64,000 nucleotides of DNA from Streptomyces sp. NRRL S-646. Its GTDB lineage: Bacteria; Actinomycetota; Actinomycetes; Streptomycetales; Streptomycetaceae. The stretch spans positions 1 through 64,000 of the forward strand of contig NZ_JODC01000025.1 of assembly GCF_000720765.1 (NCBI RefSeq), in the 5' to 3' direction. Below are positions 22,538 to 30,690 of the stretch, piece after piece. The position numbers and the translations under genes were made by a program. Below the pieces are notes generated by a model. The model made no database searches, had not been told where the DNA came from, and worked only from the letters and a program-made list of their open reading frames with translations. Positions within the stretch are counted from its first letter, which is position 1. Every line of letters starts with the position of its first letter.

Positions 22538-22962
22538 CGCGGCAACGCCTGCCGCAGATCGGCGATGAGCGTCGGCGTGAGCAGATCGCCCGCACGCTCC
22601 GCGAGGACCGCCATCTCGTAGCCGACGAGCCCAAGTTCACCGCCGCTGTCGGCAAGCACGCCGAGACAACTGCCGTCGCGGATCGCGGAGACGAGCAGGA
22701 AACCCCGCCCCATCTCGATCATGATGAGTTTGACCCCGTCGAAGCCGTACCGCTTGGACGCGCTGCGCGCCAGGCTGCTGAGCCCCGAGACGATCGCGGA
22801 GAGATGGTCGGCCTCGGTCCGCCCGAGCCCGTCGGACACGGCGATCAGCAGACCGTCGGAGGAGACGGCGACCGCGTCCCGTACCCCGTCGGTGCTCTTG
22901 ACGAAGTTGACGAGCAGCCAGTTGAAGGTCTGCGAGTCCTTGTGGGCGTCGACGGCGGTCAC
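22534..22962 (-). CDS. cvnB: conservon roadblock/LC7 protein CvnB
   Basis: 142 residues, one roadblock/LC7 domain. The fold shows a leading helix (FNWLLVNFVKSTDGVRDAVAVSSDGLLIAVS), the following AEDLSAIVSGLSSLA-like helix, strands with IMIEMGRGFLLVSAI, and a C-terminal helix. The MglB-like role is to regulate the GTPase CvnD. The start overlaps the cvnA stop by four bases. Confidence 0.93.
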   Translation of the reverse strand: MTAVDAHKDSQTFNWLLVNFVKSTDGVRDAVAVSSDGLLIAVSDGLGRTEADHLSAIVSGLSSLARSASKRYGFDGVKLIMIEMGRGFLLVSAIRDGSCLGVLADSGGELGLVGYEMAVLAERAGDLLTPTLIADLRQALPR

Positions 22963-25289
22963 TTGCCCTCACCCTCTTTCTGCTCGGCGCCCTTCTGGTT
23001 CTCCTTCTCGCTCGCCTTCTCCTTCTCGACGCTGATGCCGCCCCGCATATGAGCGCTGCGCAGAGTGGAGAGCATCCCGGAGATCTCCTCGGGGCTGCGG
23101 TCGGGCGTGGGCTCGGCGGGGGCGGGGCGCTCCGGGCGGTCGGTCTCGCTGACGGCGTCGGAAATGGCGCTGCGCTGCGGGCGCTTGATGAGCCCGTTGC
23201 GGGTCCGTGCGGCGGAGGCGCCCTTGCCGCCTGCGGCCGCCGGGGGTCCGGGGGTTGTCCCCCGGGAAAGCACAGCACCGGCGTTCTCGGCAGGTTTCGC
23301 CTCTGCCTGAACGGTCACCAGCTCCTCGGGGGGAACGTCCACTTGCTTCTCCTTCCGCGGAGCGGGAAGCACCGGCTTGTCCGCGGCCTTGCCCTGCGGA
23401 GCCTCCGTCAGCAGTTGCACCGGAATCAGCACCCGGGCGACCACTCCGGCCGCCGGTGCCTCGCCGAGCCGTACCTCGATCCCGCACTTGCGGGCGAGGG
23501 CGCCGACCACGAAGTGACCGAGGAACCGGGTGGGTTCGGCCATGAAGCTGGCCGTGCCGGACAGCCGTACGTTCGCCTCGGCGAGCGCCTGGGTGTCCAT
23601 GCCGAGGCCGTTGTCGACGATCGCGACGAGATAGCCGGCGCTGGTGCGGCGCCCCTCGATCTCCACGTCGGAGTCCGGCGGCGAGTAGCTCAGCGCGTTC
23701 TCGACCAGCTCGGCGAGCAGATGGGCGACTTCGGCGACGACGGAGCCGCTGATGTGTGCGGTTTCGATCCGGCGCAGGGTGACCCGGCGGTACTCCTCGA
23801 CCTCGGCGAGCGAGGCGCGCAGCACGTCGGTGACGGCCAGCGGGGTGGCCCAGGGGCGGGGGCTGGACTCCCCGGCGAGCACGAGGAGGCTTTCGGCGTT
23901 GCGGCGCATACGGGTGGCGAGATGGTCCAGCTCGAAGAGGTTGGCGAGGGTGGCCGGGTCGGCGTCCTCGTGCTCCAGCTTGTTGATGAAGCTGATCTGG
24001 CGGCGTACCAGGTTCTGGTTGCGGCGGCCGAGGCTGACCAGCGAGTCGGTGGCGTTGCGGCGCAGCACGGCCTGCTCGGTGGCGAGGTCGAAGGCGGCGC
24101 GCTGGACGCGGTCGAACGCCTCGGCGACCTCCCGGACCTCGGCTCCCGCCCGGCGGGTCACCGTGAGTGGGGCGGGCGGCTCGGGGCTCTGCCCGGAGTC
24201 CGCGTCCTGTACGGCGGCGACGGCGCGCGGAAGTCGCTCCCCCGCCACCTCCCGTGCCTGCTGGGCGAGTTCGGCGAGCGGCGCGGAGACGGACCGTACA
24301 CAGTCGAGGGCGAGCGCGCCGAGGGCGGCGACGGTGCCGAGCGCGAGCAGGAGGAACAGCAGCAGGTCGCGCTGGGCGGTGCTCTCCAGGCCGGCGGCGC
24401 GGTTCTCGACATCGGCGCCGAGCGAGATCTGCACGGCCCGCAGCCCGTTGATGGTCGAGGTCATGGTGTCCCACCAGGCCATGGGCGGGAGGTCGGACGA
24501 GCTCAGCTTGCCGCCCCCGTGCACGGCGACGCTCTCGTACGCCAGCATGCGCTCCGCGTCCGGAGTGGTCAGGGCCTCGTTCAGGCGCCGTTCCTGCTCG
24601 GTGGTCGCCGAGCGCGGGAAGGCGGCGAGGGCGGCCTGCCGGCCGGCCCGGATCTGCATGAAGCGGCTGTAGTCGTCGCCGCGGAACCGGCCGCCGGACG
24701 CGCGCACCGAGCCGAGCACGATGGCGCGCTCCTCGCCGGTGAACTCCTTGGCGTTGCCGAGGACCTGGAGCGCCTGGTAGGCGTCGCGCAGGGTGCCGTC
24801 GCGCACCGCGTCGAGGCCGAGGTCGAGCCGGTCGAGGACGGTGATCGTGGTGGTGAAGTAGTTGAAGGTGTCCTTCACGACGCCGGTCCTGTCGTCGGCG
24901 TGCCGGCGGATGCCGGCGAGGCCGTCGAGCCGTCCGAGTGACTCGCGCACGGAGTCGGCGGCCGCGTCGTCACGCCCCTTCAGCGCCTTGTCGAGCGCTG
25001 CGCGGGCGGTGTCGGTGGCCTTGCGCTGGGCGGGCAGCTTGGCCTTGAACTGCCCGACTCCGCCCACGTATCCGGTGGTGAGTCCGCGCTCCTTCTGCAG
25101 CTCGTGGACCAGGCCCTGGAGGGTGATCTCCAGCCGTGCGTTCCCTTCGGTGGCGGATGCGTTGCGGTAGGCGGAGATCTGCTCGGCGGCCGCGACGCCG
25201 AGCAGCGCCAGCAGGACCGCGAGGGCGAGGATCAGGATCCTCAGCAGCCTGGTGCGAATGGTGGTGGTCGCTTTTGCTGTGACGTCCAC
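22959..25289 (-). CDS. cvnA: conservon sensor kinase-like protein CvnA
   Basis: 776 residues. A first membrane helix (about 12-35) is followed by an extracytoplasmic nitrate/nitrite-sensing (NIT)-type helical domain with LQKERGLTTGYV (to about 300), a second membrane helix (about 305-330), a HAMP-like linker, and an ATPase domain (about 500-640) with ELVENALSYSPPDS, VDNGLGMD and FLGHFVVGALARK. No canonical phospho-accepting His box in the usual context stands out, as expected for conservons. The last 130 residues are low complexity, ending in a Lys/Glu-rich tail. The downstream B, C and D genes overlap it in series. Confidence 0.93.
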   Translation of the reverse strand: MDVTAKATTTIRTRLLRILILALAVLLALLGVAAAEQISAYRNASATEGNARLEITLQGLVHELQKERGLTTGYVGGVGQFKAKLPAQRKATDTARAALDKALKGRDDAAADSVRESLGRLDGLAGIRRHADDRTGVVKDTFNYFTTTITVLDRLDLGLDAVRDGTLRDAYQALQVLGNAKEFTGEERAIVLGSVRASGGRFRGDDYSRFMQIRAGRQAALAAFPRSATTEQERRLNEALTTPDAERMLAYESVAVHGGGKLSSSDLPPMAWWDTMTSTINGLRAVQISLGADVENRAAGLESTAQRDLLLFLLLALGTVAALGALALDCVRSVSAPLAELAQQAREVAGERLPRAVAAVQDADSGQSPEPPAPLTVTRRAGAEVREVAEAFDRVQRAAFDLATEQAVLRRNATDSLVSLGRRNQNLVRRQISFINKLEHEDADPATLANLFELDHLATRMRRNAESLLVLAGESSPRPWATPLAVTDVLRASLAEVEEYRRVTLRRIETAHISGSVVAEVAHLLAELVENALSYSPPDSDVEIEGRRTSAGYLVAIVDNGLGMDTQALAEANVRLSGTASFMAEPTRFLGHFVVGALARKCGIEVRLGEAPAAGVVARVLIPVQLLTEAPQGKAADKPVLPAPRKEKQVDVPPEELVTVQAEAKPAENAGAVLSRGTTPGPPAAAGGKGASAARTRNGLIKRPQRSAISDAVSETDRPERPAPAEPTPDRSPEEISGMLSTLRSAHMRGGISVEKEKASEKENQKGAEQKEGEGK

Positions 25290-25476
25290 TGAAATGCCTT
25301 ATGTGGGTGGCGAGTTGGGCAAGGGACAGAAATGGTTCTGCTTCCGCCCAACGACCTCACGGGGCACCGGTCACCAGATCATCTTCTTCTTTTACTTTGT
25401 GGACACAGGATCTTCGGGAAGCGCCAGGTGGCCGCTTTGCGCGGCGCATTCCGTATACGACATCTGCGGTACCCGA

Positions 25477-26649
25477 TCAGCAGTCGCAGCCGCAGTCGCA
25501 GCAGTCGCACCCGTCACAGCAGTCGCAGCAATCGCAGCCGCAGTCACAGCAATCGCAACAGTCGCCGCAGTCGGTGCCCTTGCAGAGGCCGTCCTTGCGC
25601 TGACGGCTCCACGGGTCCTCGTACTCGCCGCAGCACATCTGGCACGTACAGGCCAGCCCGGCCCACACCGCGCAGCCCGCCAGCAGTCCACGCCGGTCGC
25701 GCCGGGGCGGCTCCGGCGGCAGGAACGGCCCACCGGGACCACCGGGCGGTGCATACGGCCCCGACAGCGACGGTGCCGACCCGTGCGCACAGGAGGCCGT
25801 ACCGAAGGCGCGGTCGACGGAGGTGCGCAGTTCGTGCACGAGCAGCCGGTGGGCGAGCCCGCTGTCCACGAAGTCCACCTCACGCAGCGCGAGCCGGATC
25901 CCGTGCAGGGCGTCGTCGGCGAGCCGCCGGGCCTCGGCGAGCGGGGTTCCGGTGGCGGTGAGCGGATTCCAGGCACCCGACACGGCGTCAGTTTCCCGGT
26001 CCTCGACGGCGTCCAGGAGATGTGCGAGCCGCCCGAACAGCCGCCCCGCCTCGGCCAGCGGCTCCGCGTTGCCCGGCCGTCCGGCCAGGACCGCGGTGTG
26101 CGCGAAGGCCGCGGCGGTCGCCGTCTCGGTCGGTTCGGTGACCGTCAGAACGGGCGTCCCGGGCCCGGCGAGGGCCTCGATACCCGTCTGCCGGTCCACG
26201 GCGTCCACGAGCACCGCGGTGTCGAAGCCGACGGCGGATCCGGTACGGGCCCCCGCCGCATCCCAGTTCGATGCCACTCGGCGCGCGGCGAGCGCCACCG
26301 GTTTCCGCCTCAGCAGCCCGTCCCCGTCGGCGAGGTGGTCCCGCACCTTGGCCGAGGCGAGCACCAGCGATACGGCGGCCGCGAGCCGCGCCCCTTCCCC
26401 CTGCGCGACGGACGCGGTACGCATCCCGCGCAACGGACAGGGCCCTGCCGTACGCCGCCACCCGGCCGCCTTCTCGGCCTGAACCTCCGTCAGAACGGAT
26501 ATGAGCAGCCCGTCGTAGTTGGTCACGACCCGTGCGAACTGACCGTGATCCTTGCGCAGTGCGAGACACAGTCCGCACAAATGCGCAACCCATTGGGACT
26601 TGAGGTTCTCACCCAGCCGATGCCGACAAGGCCTGACGATTCCGAACAC
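25477..26649 (-). CDS. DUF5685-family protein with extreme Cys/Asp tail
   Basis: 390 residues from a GTG preceded by GGGGGG. The N-terminal core has CRH, WVAHLCGLCLALRKDHG and CPLRGM cysteine motifs of the DUF5685 type and a long helical body. The C-terminus changes sharply: after SCAHGSAPSL there is a Gly/Pro linker, ACTCQMCCGEY-like cysteines, and a final 29 residues of almost only Cys, Asp and Gly (about 16 Cys). The DNA there is a microsatellite of CAGTCG-type hexamers. This tail could bind zinc, copper or other soft metals. It is divergent from sflA. The core function is unknown. Confidence 0.8.
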   Translation of the reverse strand: MFGIVRPCRHRLGENLKSQWVAHLCGLCLALRKDHGQFARVVTNYDGLLISVLTEVQAEKAAGWRRTAGPCPLRGMRTASVAQGEGARLAAAVSLVLASAKVRDHLADGDGLLRRKPVALAARRVASNWDAAGARTGSAVGFDTAVLVDAVDRQTGIEALAGPGTPVLTVTEPTETATAAAFAHTAVLAGRPGNAEPLAEAGRLFGRLAHLLDAVEDRETDAVSGAWNPLTATGTPLAEARRLADDALHGIRLALREVDFVDSGLAHRLLVHELRTSVDRAFGTASCAHGSAPSLSGPYAPPGGPGGPFLPPEPPRRDRRGLLAGCAVWAGLACTCQMCCGEYEDPWSRQRKDGLCKGTDCGDCCDCCDCGCDCCDCCDGCDCCDCGCDC

Positions 26650-26895
26650 GACGATCCCCCCGTGGCTCGTGTGACATCCGGTACTACTGCTGCTTCTGAT
26701 ACGGCGTTGAGCTGCCGCATCGTATCGACCACTGCGTTCACCCGTACGCACTGATCGTCACCCGTACGCCGTGAAGAATCATATTTCACTCACAGTCAGC
26801 ATCTGTGTACAGCACGACCCTTGGGAAACGCGGGCTCTCGACGGATTCGCTCTGCACCAGTACCGTCACAAACCCCCCGTGCGGCGTCTATCCAC

Positions 26896-26907
26896 TTGGC
26901 GCGCCAA
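26896..26907. promoter_or_regulatory. 12-bp palindrome in the DUF5685-sflA divergent region
   Basis: TTGGCGCGCCAA is a perfect palindrome 64 bp before the sflA start. It is the most regular element in the 321-bp gene-free stretch 26650-26970; I see no other gene there. A regulatory role is a guess. Confidence 0.35.
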
Positions 26908-26970
26908 CCGCATCATGGATGACGATAGGGATGCGGAAAGCAAGAAGGACCGCTGTGAGAGGAGGCGTCC

Positions 26971-27411
26971 ATGGGATCGGTACGCAAGGCGAGTGCCTGG
27001 CTTGGCCTCGTTGACGACAACGATGACGAGCGTTACTACGACGACGACTACTCCGAAGGGACCGAGCAGCCCGGGGATGCCTGGGTCACCGACCCGCGGG
27101 TCAAGGTGGCCTCGGACACCGCCGAGGACAAGGGCCGCCGTATCGGCACGGTGACCCCGGACAGCTTCCGGGACGCCCGCGCCATCGGCGAGCTGTTCCG
27201 CGAGGGTGTGCCGGTCATCGTGAACCTCACCGCCATGGAGGCGTCGGACGCCAAGCGCGTCGTCGACTTCGCGGCGGGGCTCATCTTCGGTCTGCGCGGT
27301 TCGATCGACCGCGTCTCCAACCGGGTCTTCCTGCTCACGCCCGCCGACACGGAAATCGTCAGCGGGGAGCCGGCGCAGCACCGTTCGGACGGTTTCTTCA
27401 ACCAGAGCTGA
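26971..27411 (+). CDS. sflA: SepF-like cell division protein SflA
   Basis: 146 residues with an amphipathic N-terminus ([15 protein letters not shown]) for membrane binding, an acidic region ([12 protein letters not shown]), and the SepF/DUF552 core from about residue 60: [50 protein letters not shown]. SepF links FtsZ to the membrane; Streptomyces have one SepF and two SepF-like paralogs, SflA and SflB. This locus matches the position I recall for SflA (SCO1749). It is preceded by GGAGG. No yggT or divIVA neighbour is present, which argues against true SepF. Confidence 0.88.
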   Translation: MGSVRKASAWLGLVDDNDDERYYDDDYSEGTEQPGDAWVTDPRVKVASDTAEDKGRRIGTVTPDSFRDARAIGELFREGVPVIVNLTAMEASDAKRVVDFAAGLIFGLRGSIDRVSNRVFLLTPADTEIVSGEPAQHRSDGFFNQS

Positions 27412-27460
27412 GGCAGGGCCGCTCACCGGCCCTGCCCCCGCGCAGGGTTACCGGGAGGCT

Positions 27461-28651
27461 TTACCGGAACGCGTCGAGTCCGGTGAGCGCCTTGCCCAGC
27501 ACGAGCTGGTGCATCTCGACGGTGCCTTCGTACGTCAGCACCGACTCGAGATTGGTGGCGTGCCGCATGACGGGGTATTCGAGCGAGATCCCGTTGGCGC
27601 CGAGGATCGTCCGTGACGTACGGCAGATCTCGATGGCCTCTCGTACGTTGTTGAGTTTGCCGAAGCTGACCTGCTCGGGACGCAGGCGGCCGGCATCCAT
27701 GCGCCGCCCCAGATGGTGGGCGAGCAGAATCCCCTTGTGCAGTTCGACCGCCATGTCGGCGAGTTTGGCCTGGGTGAGCTGGAACCCCCCGATGGGCCGC
27801 CCGAACTGCTCCCGTGACTTCGCATAGTCGACGGCGGCCTCGAAACAGCTGCGGGCCGCGCCCATGGCGCCCCAGACGATCCCGTAGCGGGCGTGCGAGA
27901 GACAGCTGAGCGGCCCCTTGAGGCCGACGACCTCCGGCAGTACGGCGTCGGCGGGCAGTCGTACGTCGTCGAGGACGAGTTCGCTGGTGACGCTGGCCCG
28001 CAGGGACCACTTGTGCTTGATCTCCGGCGCGGAGAACCCGGCGCTGCCGGTGGGCACGACGAACCCGCGGATCCCGTCCTCCGTCTGGGCCCACACCACG
28101 GCGACGGCCGCCACGGACCCGTTGGTGATCCACATCTTCCGCCCGTTGAGGACCCAGTCGCCGCCGTCCCGCTTGGCGTGCGTGCGCATCGAGGCGGGGT
28201 CGGACCCGTGGTCGGGCTCGGTCAGCCCGAAGCAGCCGATGGCCTCACCGGCGGCCATCCGCGGCAGCCACTGCTGCTTCTGCTCCTCGCTGCCGAACCG
28301 GTGGATGGCGTACATCGCGAGCGACCCCTGCACGGAGACCAGCGACCGGATCCCGGAGTCGGCGGCCTCCAGCTCCAGACAGGCCAGCCCGTACTGCACG
28401 GCACTGGCCCCCGCGCACCCGTAACCGCTGAGCGACATACCGAGGGCGCCGATACCACCGAGCTCGCGCGCAAGCTCCCGGATCTCGGGGAGCTCCCCCT
28501 TCTCGTACCAGTCGGCGACATACGGCAGGACCCGGTCCGCGGCCCAGGTCCGCACGGTGTCGCGGATGGCCAGGTCCTCGGGTTCCAGCAGGTCGTCGAT
28601 GCCGAGGGGATCGGCCGGGTCAAAGGGGGGCAACTTCGAGGACGCAGACAT
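27461..28651 (-). CDS. acyl-CoA dehydrogenase (glutaryl-CoA dehydrogenase-like)
   Basis: 396 residues, full-length acyl-CoA dehydrogenase: an N-terminal helical domain, IGCFGLTEPDHGSDPASM and WITNGSVA in the beta domain, and the C-terminal domain with the catalytic base in LEYPVMRH/TYEGTVEMHQLVLGKALTG. The TYEGT motif and overall pattern favour the glutaryl-CoA dehydrogenase subgroup. Start ATG with GGAGGG upstream. A perfect 17-bp palindrome 25 bp upstream is probably a TetR-type operator; no regulator is linked. The gene stands alone. Confidence 0.92.
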   Translation of the reverse strand: MSASSKLPPFDPADPLGIDDLLEPEDLAIRDTVRTWAADRVLPYVADWYEKGELPEIRELARELGGIGALGMSLSGYGCAGASAVQYGLACLELEAADSGIRSLVSVQGSLAMYAIHRFGSEEQKQQWLPRMAAGEAIGCFGLTEPDHGSDPASMRTHAKRDGGDWVLNGRKMWITNGSVAAVAVVWAQTEDGIRGFVVPTGSAGFSAPEIKHKWSLRASVTSELVLDDVRLPADAVLPEVVGLKGPLSCLSHARYGIVWGAMGAARSCFEAAVDYAKSREQFGRPIGGFQLTQAKLADMAVELHKGILLAHHLGRRMDAGRLRPEQVSFGKLNNVREAIEICRTSRTILGANGISLEYPVMRHATNLESVLTYEGTVEMHQLVLGKALTGLDAFR

Positions 28652-28675
28652 AGGACCCTCCGGCACACTACGAAA

Positions 28676-28692
28676 AACTAGCACCGCTAGTT
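28676..28692. promoter_or_regulatory. palindromic operator upstream of the acyl-CoA dehydrogenase gene
   Basis: AACTAGCACCGCTAGTT: perfect seven-base arms around ACC, 25-41 bp upstream of the start codon. Length and symmetry fit a TetR-family operator. Confidence 0.65.
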
Positions 28693-28750
28693 ACGACTTT
28701 GAGGCCGACGTTACGGCGCAGTGTCCTCTACGTCCAGTACAGCCGCGCCC

Positions 28751-28819
28751 AAAGGGGCGCGGGGCTGCATCCGCTTGCGGCTCCGCCGCGGGGCGCGACC
28801 AGCCACAACGGCGCCGCAG
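28751..28819. repeat. dispersed REP-like element, copy 3
   Basis: AAAGGGGCGCGGGGCTGC, then the small hairpin GCGGCTCCGCCGC, then GCGCGACCAGCCACAACG and GCCGCAG. This is the fullest of the three copies and fills the gap between two minus-strand genes. Confidence 0.8.
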
Positions 28820-28826
28820 AAAAAGG

Positions 28827-30428
28827 TCAAGCCGAGACCCGGGAGTCGGCAACCTCCCGAGGCGCCGGCAACTCCACAGGCACCGCAGGCTCCCCACAGT
28901 GCATGATCCGCGGCAACCGCAGAGCCATCACCGCACCCAGCAGCAGCAAGCCCGCGCTGACCAGCAAAGTCACATGCAGCCCGTGCACGAACGAGTCCCG
29001 CGCCGCCCGCCGCAGGGCAACACCGACCGGCCCGCCCAGCTGCGCAGCGACCTGATACGCCTCGCCCAGCGAGTGCCCCGCCGCGGCCGAGGCCGATGAA
29101 GGAACCCCTGGAACGGACGCCAGTCCGGGCGCGTACGCCGCGTTCATCACGCTCCCGAGGAGCGCGATTCCGATCCCGGCCCCCAGCTGGTACGAGGTCT
29201 CGCCGATCGCCGCCGCCCCACCGGCCTGCTCCGGCGGAGCCTCGCTCAGCATCGACTCGTACGCCCCGAAGAGCGTGGTCTCCAGGCCGAAGCCCAGCAG
29301 CATGAACGCGGCCACCATCAGCCCCGCGTTGTCCGACCCGCCCATCACCGTCAGCAGCACCACGGCCCCGGCGGTGAGGAAGAACCCGAAGGACACCATC
29401 CGGCGCGGGCCGAAGCGGCGCAGCATCCGCGCGCCCGCCAGCCCCGCCGCCATCGCCGCGAACGTCAGCGGCAGCAGGCGCAGCCCCGTCTCCAGCGGCG
29501 ACAGCCCCAGCACCAGCTGCAGATACTGCGCCGCGATCAGCTCAAGACCGACCAGGGCGAGCATCGCCAGCACGATGCAGCCCACGGCGGTGCTGAAGGC
29601 AGGCCGCGCGAACATCCCGAGGTCCACCAGCGGATGCGCACGGCGCCGCTGCCGTCGTACGAAGAGGACCAGCAGGAGGGCGCCCACGACGAGCGGCGCC
29701 ACGGTGACGAGACCCAGCTCGCCGCCGCCCAGTCGCTTGACGCCCAGTACGACGCCGAACAGCCCGGCGGCCGCCATCAGTGCACCGACCACGTCCCAGG
29801 GGCCGTCACCGGCGCCCCGCGACTCGGGCAGCAGCAGCCGGCCCACCGGCAGGCTGACCAGCATCAGCGGGATGTTGACGAGGAAGACCGACCCCCACCA
29901 GAAGTGCTCCAGCAGAAAGCCGCCGAGGAGCGGACCGACCGCGGCGCCGACCGCGGCGACCGCGCTCCAGATGCCGATCGCGAGGGCCCGTTCACGCCGG
30001 TCGGGGAAGACCTGGCGGAGGATCGAGAGCGTCGCGGGCATGATCATCGCGCCGCCGACGCCGAGCAGCGCCCGCGCGAGGATCAGTACCTGAGGGTCAT
30101 GGGCGAGGGCCGCGAGGCCGGAGGCGACGCCGAAGAGGCCATAGCCGAGCAGCAGGATCCTTCTGCGGCCGACCCGGTCGCCGAGCGTGCCGAAGAGGAT
30201 CAGCAGCGAGGCGCAGACGAGGGGGTAGACGTCGACGATCCAGAGCAGTTCTATCGCGCCGGGCCTGAGGTCCTCGCTGACGGCGGGGACCGCCACGTGC
30301 AGCACGGTCGCGTCGACCGCGACCAGCAGCAGGCTCGTACAGAGGACGAAGAGGACGACCCAGCGGTTGGCACCGGCCCCGGCCGCCCGGCGGCGCAGCG
30401 CAGCGGCGGCCGTGGTCGTCCCGGACAT
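28827..30428 (-). CDS. MFS drug efflux transporter, 14-helix (DHA2) type
   Basis: 533 residues from the ATG with GGGAGG seven bases upstream. About 14 hydrophobic segments are present. Family motifs: motif A GTLGDRVGRRR between helices 2 and 3, LDATVLHVAVP-like motif D1 near the start (VAVDATVLHVAVPAV), and the motif C-like GAAVGPLLGGFL. EmrB/QacA-type proton antiporters of this kind export drugs and other toxic molecules. It stands alone, without a linked TetR gene. The natural substrate is unknown. Confidence 0.92.
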   Translation of the reverse strand: MSGTTTAAAALRRRAAGAGANRWVVLFVLCTSLLLVAVDATVLHVAVPAVSEDLRPGAIELLWIVDVYPLVCASLLILFGTLGDRVGRRRILLLGYGLFGVASGLAALAHDPQVLILARALLGVGGAMIMPATLSILRQVFPDRRERALAIGIWSAVAAVGAAVGPLLGGFLLEHFWWGSVFLVNIPLMLVSLPVGRLLLPESRGAGDGPWDVVGALMAAAGLFGVVLGVKRLGGGELGLVTVAPLVVGALLLVLFVRRQRRRAHPLVDLGMFARPAFSTAVGCIVLAMLALVGLELIAAQYLQLVLGLSPLETGLRLLPLTFAAMAAGLAGARMLRRFGPRRMVSFGFFLTAGAVVLLTVMGGSDNAGLMVAAFMLLGFGLETTLFGAYESMLSEAPPEQAGGAAAIGETSYQLGAGIGIALLGSVMNAAYAPGLASVPGVPSSASAAAGHSLGEAYQVAAQLGGPVGVALRRAARDSFVHGLHVTLLVSAGLLLLGAVMALRLPRIMHCGEPAVPVELPAPREVADSRVSA

Positions 30429-30609
30429 GTACGTACCTCCCAGATGTTCCCTCGCGGTCGGCGGGCACACGGGGTGGGGACTCCCCGTGATCTCGGCCGG
30501 AGAGGAGCGGTGGTCTCCGGCCCGCGCAACGAAGGCGAGTGACACGTCAGCGTACGCGAGTTCGTGTAAAGGTCACGTGTCGGACCTCTCAGACTTCGCA
30601 CAGACCGGT

Positions 30610-30623
30610 GTGGCGTACGCCAC
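30610..30623. promoter_or_regulatory. 14-bp palindrome between divergent MFS and mannosyltransferase genes
   Basis: GTGGCGTACGCCAC is perfectly symmetrical and lies 68 bp upstream of the mannosyltransferase start and about 180 bp upstream of the MFS start. Possible operator; the regulator is unknown. Confidence 0.4.
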
Positions 30624-30690
30624 TCCCCCTCGTTCCTGGCCACGCCCCCGCCGGGCCTTCCGGTTCCGGCGGCCGTCGATAATCGAGCCC

